From contig NZ_CP034539.1 of assembly GCF_003963535.1 (NCBI RefSeq), positions 4,216,001-4,280,000 of the forward strand: a stretch of 64,000 nucleotides of DNA, written 5' to 3'. This document shows, one piece after another, positions 26,683-35,606 of this stretch. Under the pieces are notes generated by a model, which was not told the origin of the DNA, ran no database searches, and saw only the letters and a program-made list of their open reading frames with translations. Made by a program: the position numbers and the translations under genes. This stretch comes from Streptomyces cyaneochromogenes. GTDB taxonomy: Bacteria > Actinomycetota > Actinomycetes > Streptomycetales > Streptomycetaceae. Positions within the stretch are counted from its first letter, which is position 1. Each line of letters starts with the position of its first letter.

Positions 26683-27456
26683 TCACGCGCTGCTGCTTTC
26701 CTCCGGCAAGATCCGTCCGGCGGGACCTAGATCCACCGGGCCGACGCCCGCCCGCCTCGCGAGCGCGACCGCGGCCAGTGTCGAGTGGACGCCCAGCTTG
26801 CCCAGGACGTTCTGCATATGGGTGCGGACGGTGTGCGGGGAGAGATACAGGCGCTCGGCGACGGCCTTGCGCCCCAGCCCCGCCACCATGCACCGCAGGA
26901 CTTCCCGCTCCCTCGGCGTCAGCGACTCGACCAGCCGTTCGCTCTCGGTGCGGTGCTTGCGCGCGGCCGTCAACTCCCGCAGGACGCCCGTGAGCAGGGC
27001 GGGCGGCAGATGGGTCTCGTCGCGCAGGACACCGCGGATGACGGTGAGCAGCCGGGACAGCGAGCAGTCCTTGGCCACCCAGCCGGACGCCCCGGCCTGC
27101 AGGGCGAGCGCGGCCCGGCGCGGATCGTCCTTCTCGGCGAGGACGACGATCCGTACGGCAGGCTGCCCGGAACGGACCCCGGCGACCAGCGAGATGCCGT
27201 CCACCAGCCCGTCCTCGCCCACCTCCTGAACGGGCACGGCCGGCCGGACGCCCGGCACGTTGCCACCCAGGTCGGCGTCGACGAGCAGCACGTCGAACCG
27301 GCGCCCCTCGGCCGCCGCGCGCTCCAGACTGCGTAGCGCGGCCGGACCGCTGCCCGCGGCGGAGACGTCGACGTCGGGCTCGGCGGCCAGGGCGGCGGCG
27401 AGCGACTCGGCGAAGATGCGATGGTCGTCGACGACCAGGACTCGGATGCGAACCAC
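26683..27456 (-). CDS. NarL/LuxR-type response regulator
   Basis: 257 residues from GTG 27456, after GGAAGGGGG. The receiver domain starts RIRVLVVDDHRIFAESLAAA with Asp10-Asp11 and the phospho-acceptor Asp60 in DVLLVDADLGG. The usual Thr/Ser is Ala (IVVLAEKD) while the Lys is kept (GWVAKD). A LuxR HTH follows: LTPREREVLRCMVAGLGRKA and the recognition helix YLSPHTVRTHMQNVLGKLGV. The linker between strands 3 and 4 is longer than normal (about 25 extra residues). No kinase is adjacent. The missing Thr/Ser suggests altered switching. Convergent with MarR. Confidence 0.88.
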   Translation of the reverse strand: MVRIRVLVVDDHRIFAESLAAALAAEPDVDVSAAGSGPAALRSLERAAAEGRRFDVLLVDADLGGNVPGVRPAVPVQEVGEDGLVDGISLVAGVRSGQPAVRIVVLAEKDDPRRAALALQAGASGWVAKDCSLSRLLTVIRGVLRDETHLPPALLTGVLRELTAARKHRTESERLVESLTPREREVLRCMVAGLGRKAVAERLYLSPHTVRTHMQNVLGKLGVHSTLAAVALARRAGVGPVDLGPAGRILPEESSSA

Positions 27457-27739
27457 GAAACCCCCTTCCCCAAGCTCTCGAAGAGCAGGGGATACCCCAT
27501 CGTCAAAGGACGACACCGGGAGACGAACACCGTCGCGGGCACGACGCCCGAAGCGCGGATGGCCGCACGGCCGCCGCCGTGCAAGAACTGCTACCCCCAC
27601 TTCGGGCGTCATACCCGACCTGTCTCGCCCCCTGATCAGCACCGGCCCCCACCGGTGCTGCTCATCAGAGTACGGCCGGGTGGCAGGAGCGGAAGGTAAT
27701 TTGCAGAACTGGTTGGCTGACGCGTTTATGGTGAGCCGC

Positions 27740-28183
27740 ATGTTTCGTCTGGAGACAGAAGTCGACAAATCACGGCAGGATCTGCTCCGCCGGCGGCTGC
27801 GGGACACCAACACCGCGGCCTCCCCCATCCTCCGCGCCCTGCGCGGAACCCCTGGTGAACGCGAACTCCCGCTCCAGGTATGGGCGTTGGACGACTCGGG
27901 GGCCGTGGCCGGCGGGCTGGTCGGTCACACGTGGACCACTTGGCTCCATGTCACCTACCTCTGGGTCGACGAACGCCACCGCGGTGCCGGTCTCGGTTCG
28001 CATTTGCTCGCACGCGCGGAGCGCACGGCCCACGGCGAACGGGGCTGCACCGCCGTACGCCTGGAGACCTGGGACTTCCAGGCGCCGGAGTTCTACAAGA
28101 GGCAGGGGTACGACGTGGTGTGTGTGATCCCGGACTATCCGCCGGGGATCACGGAGTACACCCTCATCAAACGGCTGGGGTGA
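27740..28183 (+). CDS. GNAT family N-acetyltransferase
   Basis: 147 residues from ATG 27740 (MFRLETEVDKSRQDLL); an in-frame ATG at 27728 is the alternative. The acetyl-CoA motif is VDERHRGAGLGSHLLARAER (R-x-x-G-x-G). CTAVRLETWDFQAPEFYKRQGYDVVCVI is the usual C-terminal half, with the Tyr general-acid candidate in FYKRQGY. TATGGT at 27726-27731 could be a -10, which would make the mRNA nearly leaderless. Substrate unknown. Convergent with galK. Confidence 0.88.
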   Translation: MFRLETEVDKSRQDLLRRRLRDTNTAASPILRALRGTPGERELPLQVWALDDSGAVAGGLVGHTWTTWLHVTYLWVDERHRGAGLGSHLLARAERTAHGERGCTAVRLETWDFQAPEFYKRQGYDVVCVIPDYPPGITEYTLIKRLG

Positions 28184-28305
28184 GCCCCGGGGCGTCCAGG
28201 CGTCGATGGGCTTGGCGGTCCTGCTGCTGTCTGACTGAAGGGGGCATGCCAGATCTCCGTAGTGATCGGAGACCCAGGTGTCAACAACGTCCGGCAGTTT
28301 TATAC

Positions 28306-29469
28306 CTAGCCCACCCGCCGCGCCCCCGCCGCCGGCACCGCCTCGAACACGCGGGGCGCGGTGAATCCGGCGGAGGCGAAGGCGTCCTCGACCGCCTTAG
28401 TGATGGTCTCGACGTCGGCCTCCTGCGCCAGCACGATCGCCGAGCCGCCGAAGCCGCCGCCGGTCATGCGGGCGCCGAGCGCGCCGGCTGCCAGCGCGGT
28501 GTCCACGACCAGGTCGAGTTCGGCGCAGGAGATGCGGAAGTCGTCCCGCAGAGAGGCGTGGCCCTCGACCAGCACCGGGCCGATCGCCCGCGTCTCGCCC
28601 GACTCCAGCAGGGAGACGACCCGCTCGACGCGCTGGTCCTCGGTGACGACGTGACGCACCAGGCGGCGTACCTCCTCGTCGTCGCCGAGCCGGTCCAGCG
28701 CCGTGTCCAGGTCGTCGTAGGCGACGTCCCTGAGCGCGTCGACGCCCAGCAGCGCGGCGCCCTTCTCGCAGCCCGCGCGGCGCTTGCCGTACTCGCCCTC
28801 GCTGTGGGAGTGCTTGACCTGGGTGTCGACGACCAGCAGGCGCATGCCCTCGGCGGCCAGGTCGAAGGGGATCTGCTTCTGGGAGAGGTCGCGGGTGTCG
28901 AGGAACAGGGCGTGGCCGGCCTCGCAGCACGCGGACGCCGTCTGGTCCATGATGCCGACCGGGGCGCCGACGTAGACGTTCTCCGCGCGCTGGCACAGAC
29001 GGGCCAGCTGCCAGCCCCTCTGGCCCAGGTCGTACAGGTCGTTGAGGGCGAGCGCGACGACGACCTCCAGGGCCGCCGACGACGACAGGCCCGCACCCGC
29101 GGGGACCGTCGAGGCCAGGTGGATGTCGGCGCCGGTCACCGCGTGGCCGGCCTGGCGCAGGGCCCAGACGACGCCCGACGGGTATGCCGTCCAGGCCTTG
29201 TCCGACTCGGGCGCGAGGTCGTCGAGCCGCAGCTCCACCACACCGCCCTCGACGTCCGCCGAGTGCAGCCGCAGGACGCCGTCCCTGCGCCGTGAGACCG
29301 CCGCGACCGCCGTGTGCGGCAGCGCGAACGGCATGACGAAGCCGTCGTTGTAGTCGGTGTGCTCGCCGATCAGGTTGACCCGGCCCGGCGCGGCCCACAC
29401 CCCCTCCGGCTCGGCCCCGTACAGCTCCTTGAACCGCTCGGCGACCGCGGCTGCCGTGTCGACGCTCAT
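28306..29469 (-). CDS. galK: Galactokinase
   Basis: 387 residues from ATG 29469. It phosphorylates galactose with ATP, the first step of the Leloir pathway. GHMP family signatures: PGRVNLIGEHTDYNDGFVMP (galactokinase signature), STVPAGAGLSSSAALEV (ATP loop) and GARMTGGGFGGSAIVL near the C-terminus. Last gene of the galT-galE-galK operon. The 101-base gap to galE contains short inverted repeats (gccgtagaacctacggc) that might attenuate or stabilise the mRNA. Confidence 0.96.
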   Translation of the reverse strand: MSVDTAAAVAERFKELYGAEPEGVWAAPGRVNLIGEHTDYNDGFVMPFALPHTAVAAVSRRRDGVLRLHSADVEGGVVELRLDDLAPESDKAWTAYPSGVVWALRQAGHAVTGADIHLASTVPAGAGLSSSAALEVVVALALNDLYDLGQRGWQLARLCQRAENVYVGAPVGIMDQTASACCEAGHALFLDTRDLSQKQIPFDLAAEGMRLLVVDTQVKHSHSEGEYGKRRAGCEKGAALLGVDALRDVAYDDLDTALDRLGDDEEVRRLVRHVVTEDQRVERVVSLLESGETRAIGPVLVEGHASLRDDFRISCAELDLVVDTALAAGALGARMTGGGFGGSAIVLAQEADVETITKAVEDAFASAGFTAPRVFEAVPAAGARRVG

Positions 29470-29570
29470 CCCCTGACCCTGACCTTCCGTGCTGAACCGG
29501 CCCTGTCGGCCGGTGAGTTGACCGGCCGCACAGCCGTAGAACCTACGGCCGGCCGTGCCGGTCGTAGAAC

Positions 29571-30533
29571 TTAACCTGCGCGCCGCTGCGCGAACTCCCA
29601 CGCGTCCGCGACGATCCCCGCAAGGTCCGCGCGGGACGGGTTCCAGCCGAGCCGCTCGCGGGCGGTGTCGGCGGAGGCGACCAGGACCGCCGGGTCGCCG
29701 CCGCGGCGCGGGGCCACGACCTCGGGGATCGGGTGCCCGGTGACCTGGCGGACGGTCTCGATGACCTCGCGCACGGAGAAGCCGTTGCCGTTGCCGAGGT
29801 TGCAGATCAGGTGCTCGCCCGGCTGGGCGGCCTTGAGCGCCAGCAGGTGGGCGTCGGCCAGGTCGGCGACGTGGATGTAGTCGCGCACGCAGGTGCCGTC
29901 CGCCGTGGGGTAGTCGTCGCCGAAGACGGAGATCGCGTCGCGCCTGCCCTGGGCGACCTGAAGGACGAGCGGGATGAGGTGCGACTCGGGGTCGTGGCGC
30001 TCGCCCTGCTCGCCGTAGGCGCCCGCGACGTTGAAGTAGCGCAGGCTGACCGCGCCCAGGCCGTGTGCCGCCGCCTCGCCGGTGATCATGTGGTCGACGG
30101 CGAGCTTCGAGGCGCCGTACGGGTTGGTCGGCCGCGTCGGCGCCGACTCGACGATCGGCACCTCCTTCGGCTCGCCGTACGTGGCCGCCGTGGAGGAGAA
30201 GACGAGCTTGCGCACGCCCGCCTCGCGCATCGCGCCGAGCAGCGCCATGGTGCCGCCGACGTTGTTGTCCCAGTACTTCTCGGGCTTCACGACCGACTCG
30301 CCGACCTGCGAGAACGCGGCGAAGTGCAGCACCGCGTCGAAGGAGGAGTCCAGCCACTTGGCGGCGTCGCGGATGTCGCCCTCGATGAAGGACGCCCCGG
30401 ACGGCACACCCTCACGGAAGCCGGTGGAGAGGTTGTCCAGGACGACGACCTCCTCGCCGGCCTCGATCAGGTGCTGCGCGACCACGCTGCCGACGTAGCC
30501 CGCGCCACCGGTGACCAGAAACTTCCCACTCAT
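29571..30533 (-). CDS. galE: UDP-glucose 4-epimerase
   Basis: 320 residues. NAD-binding Rossmann motif VTGGAGYVGSVVAQHLI at residues 6-22; YGASK provides the catalytic Tyr and Lys, with the upstream SSTAA serine. NPYGASKLAVDHMI and FNVAGA are typical GalE wording. It interconverts UDP-galactose and UDP-glucose. The start overlaps the galT stop by four bases (ATGA, 30530-30533). In related streptomycetes a second, constitutive promoter serves galE from inside galT; I cannot point to it here with confidence. Confidence 0.96.
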   Translation of the reverse strand: MSGKFLVTGGAGYVGSVVAQHLIEAGEEVVVLDNLSTGFREGVPSGASFIEGDIRDAAKWLDSSFDAVLHFAAFSQVGESVVKPEKYWDNNVGGTMALLGAMREAGVRKLVFSSTAATYGEPKEVPIVESAPTRPTNPYGASKLAVDHMITGEAAAHGLGAVSLRYFNVAGAYGEQGERHDPESHLIPLVLQVAQGRRDAISVFGDDYPTADGTCVRDYIHVADLADAHLLALKAAQPGEHLICNLGNGNGFSVREVIETVRQVTGHPIPEVVAPRRGGDPAVLVASADTARERLGWNPSRADLAGIVADAWEFAQRRAG

Positions 30534-31636
30534 GTACTCGCTACCTCTCGCAGTCGCTCGGCCGCGCGCTCCGGCGGCACATCGTTGATGAACACGCTCA
30601 TGCCGGATTCGGAACCCGCGAGGAACTTCAGCTTGCCGGAAGTGCGGCGGATGGTGAAAAGCTCGAGGTGAAGCGCGAAGTCCTCACGGACGACGCCCTC
30701 GAAGTCCTCCAGCTGCCCGAACGGCGCCTGGTGCCAGGCGGCGATGTACGGCGTCGGAGGCTCGCCCGCGGAGCCTTCCCCTCCATTCCCCTCGTCGAAG
30801 ATCCGGTCGAAGCGCCTCAAGAGTTCCAGATACACCTTGGGGAACTCTGTGCGCGCGTCCTCGTCGAGGGCGAGCAGATCGGGCACGCGGCGCTTGGGGT
30901 ACAGGTGGACCTCGTACGGCCAGTGCGCGGCGTACGGCACGAAGGCCACCCAGTGTTCACTCTCCAGGACGACCCGCTCGTCGGCGAGTTCACGCTCCAC
31001 GACGGCGTCGAAGAGGTTCTCGCCGCCGGTGGCGTCCTTGTGCGCGGCGAGGGAGCGCAGCATCAGGGCGGTGCGCGGGGTGGTGAAGGGGTAGGCGTAG
31101 ATCTGCCCGTGCGGATGGCCGAGGGTTACACCGATCTCGGCGCCGCGGTTCTCGAAGCAGAACACCTGCTCGACGGAGGGCAGGGACGACAGTTCGGAGG
31201 TCCGGTCGGTCCATGCGTCGAGGACGAGCCGGGCCTGCTCCTCGGTCAGGTCGGCGAAGGACGCGTTGTGGTCGGAGGTGAAGCAGACGACCTCGCAGCG
31301 CCCGGAGTCGCCGGCGAGCGAGGGGAAGCGGTTCTCGAAGACGACGGCGTCGTACGACGAGTCCGGGATCTCGCTGAGGCGGTCGCCCTCGGAGGGGCAC
31401 AGCGGGCACTGGTCGGCCGGCGGGTGGTACGTCCGCCCCTGCCGGTGCGAGGCGATGGCGACACGGTCGCCGAGCAGTACGTCGTGACGGACCTCGGACG
31501 TCGTGACGGTCCGGTCCAGGGGGCGGCTGTCGACCGCGTCCCGTACGGCGTCGTCACGCAGGTCGTAGTAGATGAGCTCGCGACCGTCGGCCAGCCGGGT
31601 CGAGGTCTTCTTCACGCCGGACTCCATTCGAGCCAC
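30530..31636 (-). CDS. galT: Galactose-1-phosphate uridylyltransferase
   Basis: 368 residues from GTG 31636 after GGAAGG; an ATG at 31627 is the alternative. It transfers UMP from UDP-glucose to galactose-1-phosphate. The active-site HPH is in VTLGHPHGQIYAYPF, and the zinc-region residues CPLCPSEGD and DHNASFADL are present. FENRGAEIGV and HWPYEVHLYPKRRVPDL are family hallmarks. First gene of the galTEK operon; the 198-base AT-rich region upstream is shared with a divergent sugar symporter gene. Confidence 0.96.
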   Translation of the reverse strand: MARMESGVKKTSTRLADGRELIYYDLRDDAVRDAVDSRPLDRTVTTSEVRHDVLLGDRVAIASHRQGRTYHPPADQCPLCPSEGDRLSEIPDSSYDAVVFENRFPSLAGDSGRCEVVCFTSDHNASFADLTEEQARLVLDAWTDRTSELSSLPSVEQVFCFENRGAEIGVTLGHPHGQIYAYPFTTPRTALMLRSLAAHKDATGGENLFDAVVERELADERVVLESEHWVAFVPYAAHWPYEVHLYPKRRVPDLLALDEDARTEFPKVYLELLRRFDRIFDEGNGGEGSAGEPPTPYIAAWHQAPFGQLEDFEGVVREDFALHLELFTIRRTSGKLKFLAGSESGMSVFINDVPPERAAERLREVAST

Positions 31637-31834
31637 TCAGGCCTTCCGAGACTCTCGAGACTTCACCGCGTCTTCTCCGAGCCTCCATCAAACAGAACTA
31701 AACATAGGGAAACACAACTCACCACGACAGTCAACATCACAATCAAACAAAGAGCGTCACACGACGTGTTCAATTGCTGAACGCAGGGGCGTAGGTTCCG
31801 CGCTGTATCGGTTCGCCAAACGAAGCGAGTACAT
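31637..31834. promoter_or_regulatory. Divergent gal operon / symporter promoter region
   Basis: 198 bases, unusually AT-rich here. On the minus strand TATGTT (31706-31701) is a likely -10 for galT. On the plus strand TTCAAT (31769-31774), a 17-base spacer and TAGGTT (31792-31797) could drive the symporter. The octamer ATCAAACA occurs at 31687-31694 and 31742-31749, 55 bp apart, one copy near each side of the galT promoter; this looks like a repressor site pair. Repressor identity is unknown. Confidence 0.55.
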
Positions 31835-33538
31835 ATGCACACCCCCACACAAACCCCCACAAACTCCCCCACCCTTCTCGCCGCCGAGCTACGGCTCCCC
31901 ACGAACTGGCTCGACTACACGCTCCTCGGTATCTACTTCGTCGTCGTGCTGGGCATCGGCTTCGCCGCCCGCCGCTCGGTGAAGACCAGCCTCGACTTCT
32001 TCCTCTCGGGCCGCTCCCTGCCCGCCTGGGTCACCGGCCTCGCGTTCATCTCCGCCAACCTGGCCGCCACCGAGATCCTGGGCATGGCGGCGAACAGCGC
32101 GCAGTACGGCGCCTACACCGTGCACTGGTACTGGATCGGCGCCATCCCGGCCATGGTCTTCCTCGGCCTGGTGATGATGCCCTTCTACTACGGCAGCAAG
32201 GTCCGCTCGGTCCCGGAGTTCCTGCTCCTGCGCTTCGACAAGGGGGCGCACCTGCTCAGTTCGATCCTGTTCGCCTTCGCCGCGATCCTGATCGCCGGTG
32301 TGAACCTCTACGCCCTGGCGATCGTGGTGGAGGCCCTGCTGGGCTGGCCCCAGTGGGTGGCGATCGTGGTCGCGGGATTCTTCGTGCTCGCGTACATCAC
32401 CCTCGGCGGACTGTCCTCCGCGATCTACAACGAGGTCCTGCAGTTCTTCGTGATCCTGGCGGCCCTCATCCCCATCACGGTGCTGTCCCTGAAGAAGGTG
32501 GGCGGCTGGGACGGCCTGAGCGACAAGCTGACCCAGACCCACGGCGACGACTTCGTCACGGCCTGGGGCGGCACGGGCATCGGCGAGGCGAACCCGCTGG
32601 GCGCGAACTGGCTGACCATCGTGCTCGGCCTCGGCTTCGTGCTGTCCTTCGGCTACTGGACGACGAACTTCGCCGAGGTCCAGCGCGCGCTCTCCGCGAA
32701 GAACCTCTCAGCCGCCCAGCGCACCCCGCTGATCGCGGCGTTCCCGAAGATCTTCATCGTGTTCCTGGTGATGATCCCGGGGCTGGCGGCCGCGGCCCTG
32801 ATCCCGGGCTTCGGCACCAAGGAGTCGGGCTACCAGTACAACGACGCCATCCCGTACCTGATGGAGGGGCTGCTGCCGAACGGCGTGCTGGGCATCGCGG
32901 TGACCGGTCTGCTGGCCGCCTTCATGGCGGGCATGGCGGCGAACGTGTCGTCCTTCAACACGGTGTTCACCACCGACATCTGGGCGAAGTACGTGGTGAC
33001 GGACCGCGAGGACGGGTACTACGTCCGCTTCGGCCGCCTGATCACGGCGATCGGCGTGCTGGCGTCGATCGGCACGGCGTTCCTGGCGTCCTCCTTCTCC
33101 AACATCATGAGCTACCTGCAGACCCTGTTCTCCTTCTTCAACGTGCCGATGTTCGTGGTCTTCATCGTCGGCATGTTCTGGAAGCGGGCGTCGATGAAGT
33201 CGGGCTTCTGGGGCCTGCTGGCCGGCACGACGGCAGCGATGGTCAACTACTTCGTCTTCTACAAACAGGACATCATCTCCATCCCCTCCGACCAGGGCGC
33301 GAACTTCGTCTCCGCGATCGCGGGCTTCGTGGCCGGCGGGGTCGTCATGGTCGCCGTCTCGCTCTTCACGGCACCGAAGCCGACGGAGGAACTCCAGGGG
33401 CTGGTCTACGGCACCCGCTCCCCCGGCATGGCCGAGCCGCCGGCACCGGGCGACGAGGCCTGGTACCGCAAGCCGGCACTGCTGGGCTGGGGAGCGATCG
33501 TGCTGGCGGCCGCCTGCTACATCCCGTTCTCCTTCTGA
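31835..33538 (+). CDS. Sodium:solute symporter, putative Na+/galactose (SGLT-like) transporter
   Basis: 567 residues with about 14 membrane segments. The SSS signature stretches are GIGFAARRSVKTSLDFFLSG, FISANLAATEILGMA, GYWTTNFAEVQRALSAK and FMAGMAANVSSFNTVFTTDI; the last matches the sugar-symporter subgroup (SGLT/vSGLT) better than acetate or proline transporters. It is divergent from galTEK and shares its control region, which supports galactose as substrate, although this is inference. Weak ribosome binding site before ATG 31835. The next gene, 21 bases on, is probably co-transcribed. Confidence 0.9.
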   Translation: MHTPTQTPTNSPTLLAAELRLPTNWLDYTLLGIYFVVVLGIGFAARRSVKTSLDFFLSGRSLPAWVTGLAFISANLAATEILGMAANSAQYGAYTVHWYWIGAIPAMVFLGLVMMPFYYGSKVRSVPEFLLLRFDKGAHLLSSILFAFAAILIAGVNLYALAIVVEALLGWPQWVAIVVAGFFVLAYITLGGLSSAIYNEVLQFFVILAALIPITVLSLKKVGGWDGLSDKLTQTHGDDFVTAWGGTGIGEANPLGANWLTIVLGLGFVLSFGYWTTNFAEVQRALSAKNLSAAQRTPLIAAFPKIFIVFLVMIPGLAAAALIPGFGTKESGYQYNDAIPYLMEGLLPNGVLGIAVTGLLAAFMAGMAANVSSFNTVFTTDIWAKYVVTDREDGYYVRFGRLITAIGVLASIGTAFLASSFSNIMSYLQTLFSFFNVPMFVVFIVGMFWKRASMKSGFWGLLAGTTAAMVNYFVFYKQDIISIPSDQGANFVSAIAGFVAGGVVMVAVSLFTAPKPTEELQGLVYGTRSPGMAEPPAPGDEAWYRKPALLGWGAIVLAAACYIPFSF

Positions 33539-33559
33539 CGACCGGAGGTTGAGAGACCC

Positions 33560-33946
33560 ATGACAGAGAACTCCGACCACTCCGACCGCTCCGCGAACCC
33601 GGACCACCCCGAGCACTCCGCGCGCCACGGGTACTCCGAGAAGGACGTCCAGCGGGAAGTCACCGAGCTGGAGGGGAAGTCCGCGACAGCCGCCCGGCTC
33701 TTCGACATCCGGCGCATCATCGGCGGCCTCTTCGTGATCTACGGCGTGATCGTCACGATCGTCGGCCTCACCGACGACGACGCCGCGATCGACAAGGCCG
33801 AGGGCATCAACATCAACCTCTGGACCGGCCTCGGCATGCTGCTGCTCGGCCTGTTCTTCCTGGCGTGGCTGAAGCTGAGGCCCACGGCTCCGCCGCCGCC
33901 GGACGTCGACGCGGGCGCCGCGCCGGGAGGCGGGCCCACCGAGTAG
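33560..33946 (+). CDS. Small two-helix membrane protein downstream of the symporter
   Basis: 128 residues. A hydrophilic Asp/His/Ser-rich N-terminus (SDHSDRSANPDHPEHS) is followed by EVTELEGKSATAARLFDIRR, two membrane segments (about 52-74 and 92-110) and a Pro/Gly tail. It starts with ATG 33560 after GGAGG. Known only as conserved hypothetical to me. The position suggests an accessory to the symporter, similar in shape to DUF485-type partners, but no family match is claimed. A terminator follows. Confidence 0.82.
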   Translation: MTENSDHSDRSANPDHPEHSARHGYSEKDVQREVTELEGKSATAARLFDIRRIIGGLFVIYGVIVTIVGLTDDDAAIDKAEGININLWTGLGMLLLGLFFLAWLKLRPTAPPPPDVDAGAAPGGGPTE

Positions 33947-33970
33947 CGGCCAGGCGCCGACCCCCGACGT

Positions 33971-34008
33971 GTACGGGGCCGAGGTCCGCCGGGACCCCGG
34001 CCCCGTAC
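33971..34008. terminator. Convergent hairpin terminator
   Basis: gtacggggcc (33971-33980) pairs with ggccccgtac (33999-34008), with further ggtcc/ggacc pairing inside, between the convergent genes ending at 33946 and 34013. Confidence 0.75.
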
Positions 34009-34012
34009 GCGT

Positions 34013-34567
34013 TCATCGACCAGCGACGGTCACCAGCGTCAGAGCTCGCCCACCGGGCAGGGCGAGAACCCCACCCCGCCGCACATCCCCCGCGAACCAG
34101 GCGCCGTTCTCCAACTCCGCCGTCCACCGCCGCCACCGGAACGGAGCCCGCGCCTTCATCACCGGCGTCCAGTCGTCCGCACCGTCACCGACCTTCGCCT
34201 GCACGGCGATTCCACCGCGCACCCGGGCCCCCCGGACCCTGCGCACCGAGGTGCAGTACTGCCAGGGGTGGCCACCCAGCGTCGTGTCGATCGCCCGCAC
34301 GCACTGCATCGAGAGAGAGGCCAGCGCCAAGGGACGAAGACTGACGAACATCAGCAGCAGGAAGACAGCCCGCACGGTCTCCAGATCCCGGTCCCGGATG
34401 ACGACGACGGCCAGAGTCAGCAGCGCCCACACAACGCCCCACACCACCAGCCGAACCAACCCGCGTCGCCATGTCGCCACGAGGACGGACTGGGTCTGCG
34501 GGTCGTCGACGGCGCGGGGGGCGGTGGGGGGCGGGGCGCTCTGGTGCACTGGGAGATCGCTCTTCAT
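34013..34567 (-). CDS. Hypothetical membrane protein
   Basis: 184 residues from ATG 34567. Two adjacent hydrophobic segments (about 37-58 and 66-86) form a hairpin. A soluble C-terminal part (about 90-184) has several short beta-like strands and Trp-rich wording (FRWRRWTAELENGAWFAGD), ending in LALPGGRALTLVTVAGR. Similar to PH-like or bPH-like domains behind a membrane hairpin, but that is a guess. It precedes nothing obvious in an operon; the regulator gene upstream ends 39 bases away on the same strand. Confidence 0.75.
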   Translation of the reverse strand: MKSDLPVHQSAPPPTAPRAVDDPQTQSVLVATWRRGLVRLVVWGVVWALLTLAVVVIRDRDLETVRAVFLLLMFVSLRPLALASLSMQCVRAIDTTLGGHPWQYCTSVRRVRGARVRGGIAVQAKVGDGADDWTPVMKARAPFRWRRWTAELENGAWFAGDVRRGGVLALPGGRALTLVTVAGR

Positions 34568-34606
34568 GCGGGCGATTCTCCCCTGGAAGGAACCTGGGCT
34601 CTTCGG

Positions 34607-35314
34607 TCAGGGCCCCAGCCCTGGACCCGCATCCGGGGCCGAGTGCGGCACAGGCCCCGCCCGATCCAGCAACCCCGTCCGCGCCGCCAGCGCCGCCGCC
34701 TCCAGTCTCGAACCGACCCCCAGTTTCATCAGCACCCGCTGGACATGGGTACGGGCCGTCGAGGGGGCGATGCCCATGCCCGCGGCGATCAGGCGGGTGT
34801 CCTCACCGTCGGCGACGCGGACCAGGACCTCGACCTCGCGCGGGGTGAGCATCTGCAGCAGTCGCTGGCCTTCGTCGTCCGGTTGGGCGGCCGGGTTGAG
34901 GAGTTCGCTGAACGCGCCCTGGAGCAACTGCGGGGCCACCGCCGCCTCGCCCGCCCGGGCCTTCATGATCGCCCGTTCGACGCCCTCTATGCGCTCGTCG
35001 TGCCGGACATAGCCGGAGGCGCCCGCCGCGAACGCCGCCGCTATGCCGCGCGGGCTCGGCACCGGGCCCAGGACGAGCACCGCCACCTGCGGGCGCTCCC
35101 GCTTGATCTTCACCACCGGGTCGAATATGCCCGGCTCGGCCGGTGTCGCCGTCCCCAGCAGGCACACCTCGGGCGCCCGCGTGATCACCAGTTCCGCCGC
35201 CCCCGCGGCGGGCGCCGCCGCGGCCAGCACCCGGTGCCCCCTCAGTTTCAGTGCCGAGGCCAGCGCCTCGGCGAGCAATCGGTGGTCGTCGACCACCATG
35301 AGCCGCACTCCCAT
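34607..35314 (-). CDS. LuxR-type regulator with degenerate receiver domain
   Basis: 235 residues from ATG 35314 after GGGGGG. The receiver begins VRLMVVDDHRLLAEALASAL with the acidic pair Asp9-Asp10. The phospho-acceptor Asp is replaced by Gly54 (EVCLLGTATP), the Thr/Ser by Gly (LVLGPVP) and the Lys by Arg (SGYVRHDE). It therefore cannot be phosphorylated in the normal way. The LuxR HTH is intact: LTPREVEVLVRVADGEDTRL and GIAPSTARTHVQRVLMKLGV. Such atypical receivers may respond to protein or small-molecule binding. No kinase is adjacent. Confidence 0.88.
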   Translation of the reverse strand: MGVRLMVVDDHRLLAEALASALKLRGHRVLAAAAPAAGAAELVITRAPEVCLLGTATPAEPGIFDPVVKIKRERPQVAVLVLGPVPSPRGIAAAFAAGASGYVRHDERIEGVERAIMKARAGEAAVAPQLLQGAFSELLNPAAQPDDEGQRLLQMLTPREVEVLVRVADGEDTRLIAAGMGIAPSTARTHVQRVLMKLGVGSRLEAAALAARTGLLDRAGPVPHSAPDAGPGLGP

Positions 35315-35606
35315 CGAGCAACCCCCCAGTCCCCCCAATGGATCTCCATCAATACCCAGGACCGGCTCCGCCGATCCGGACGCCCCACTATGGATGCCCA
35401 CTGGTCCGCGCGGACAGAAGCCCCCTCCCGGCTCCCCCGCCTTTCATGCCCCCGGAAGCTACACGCTTGTTCGACATTGCGCTCCCCCTACCGGTGAGAA
35501 GTGCCCCGGAACGGCGGAATTTCTGGCGTTCCGCGCATTCGCGGACGACGGGCAGTACGCCCCCACGCCCCCCTTGGGCACCCGTCGGTCGACCGTCATT
35601 CGCCCT

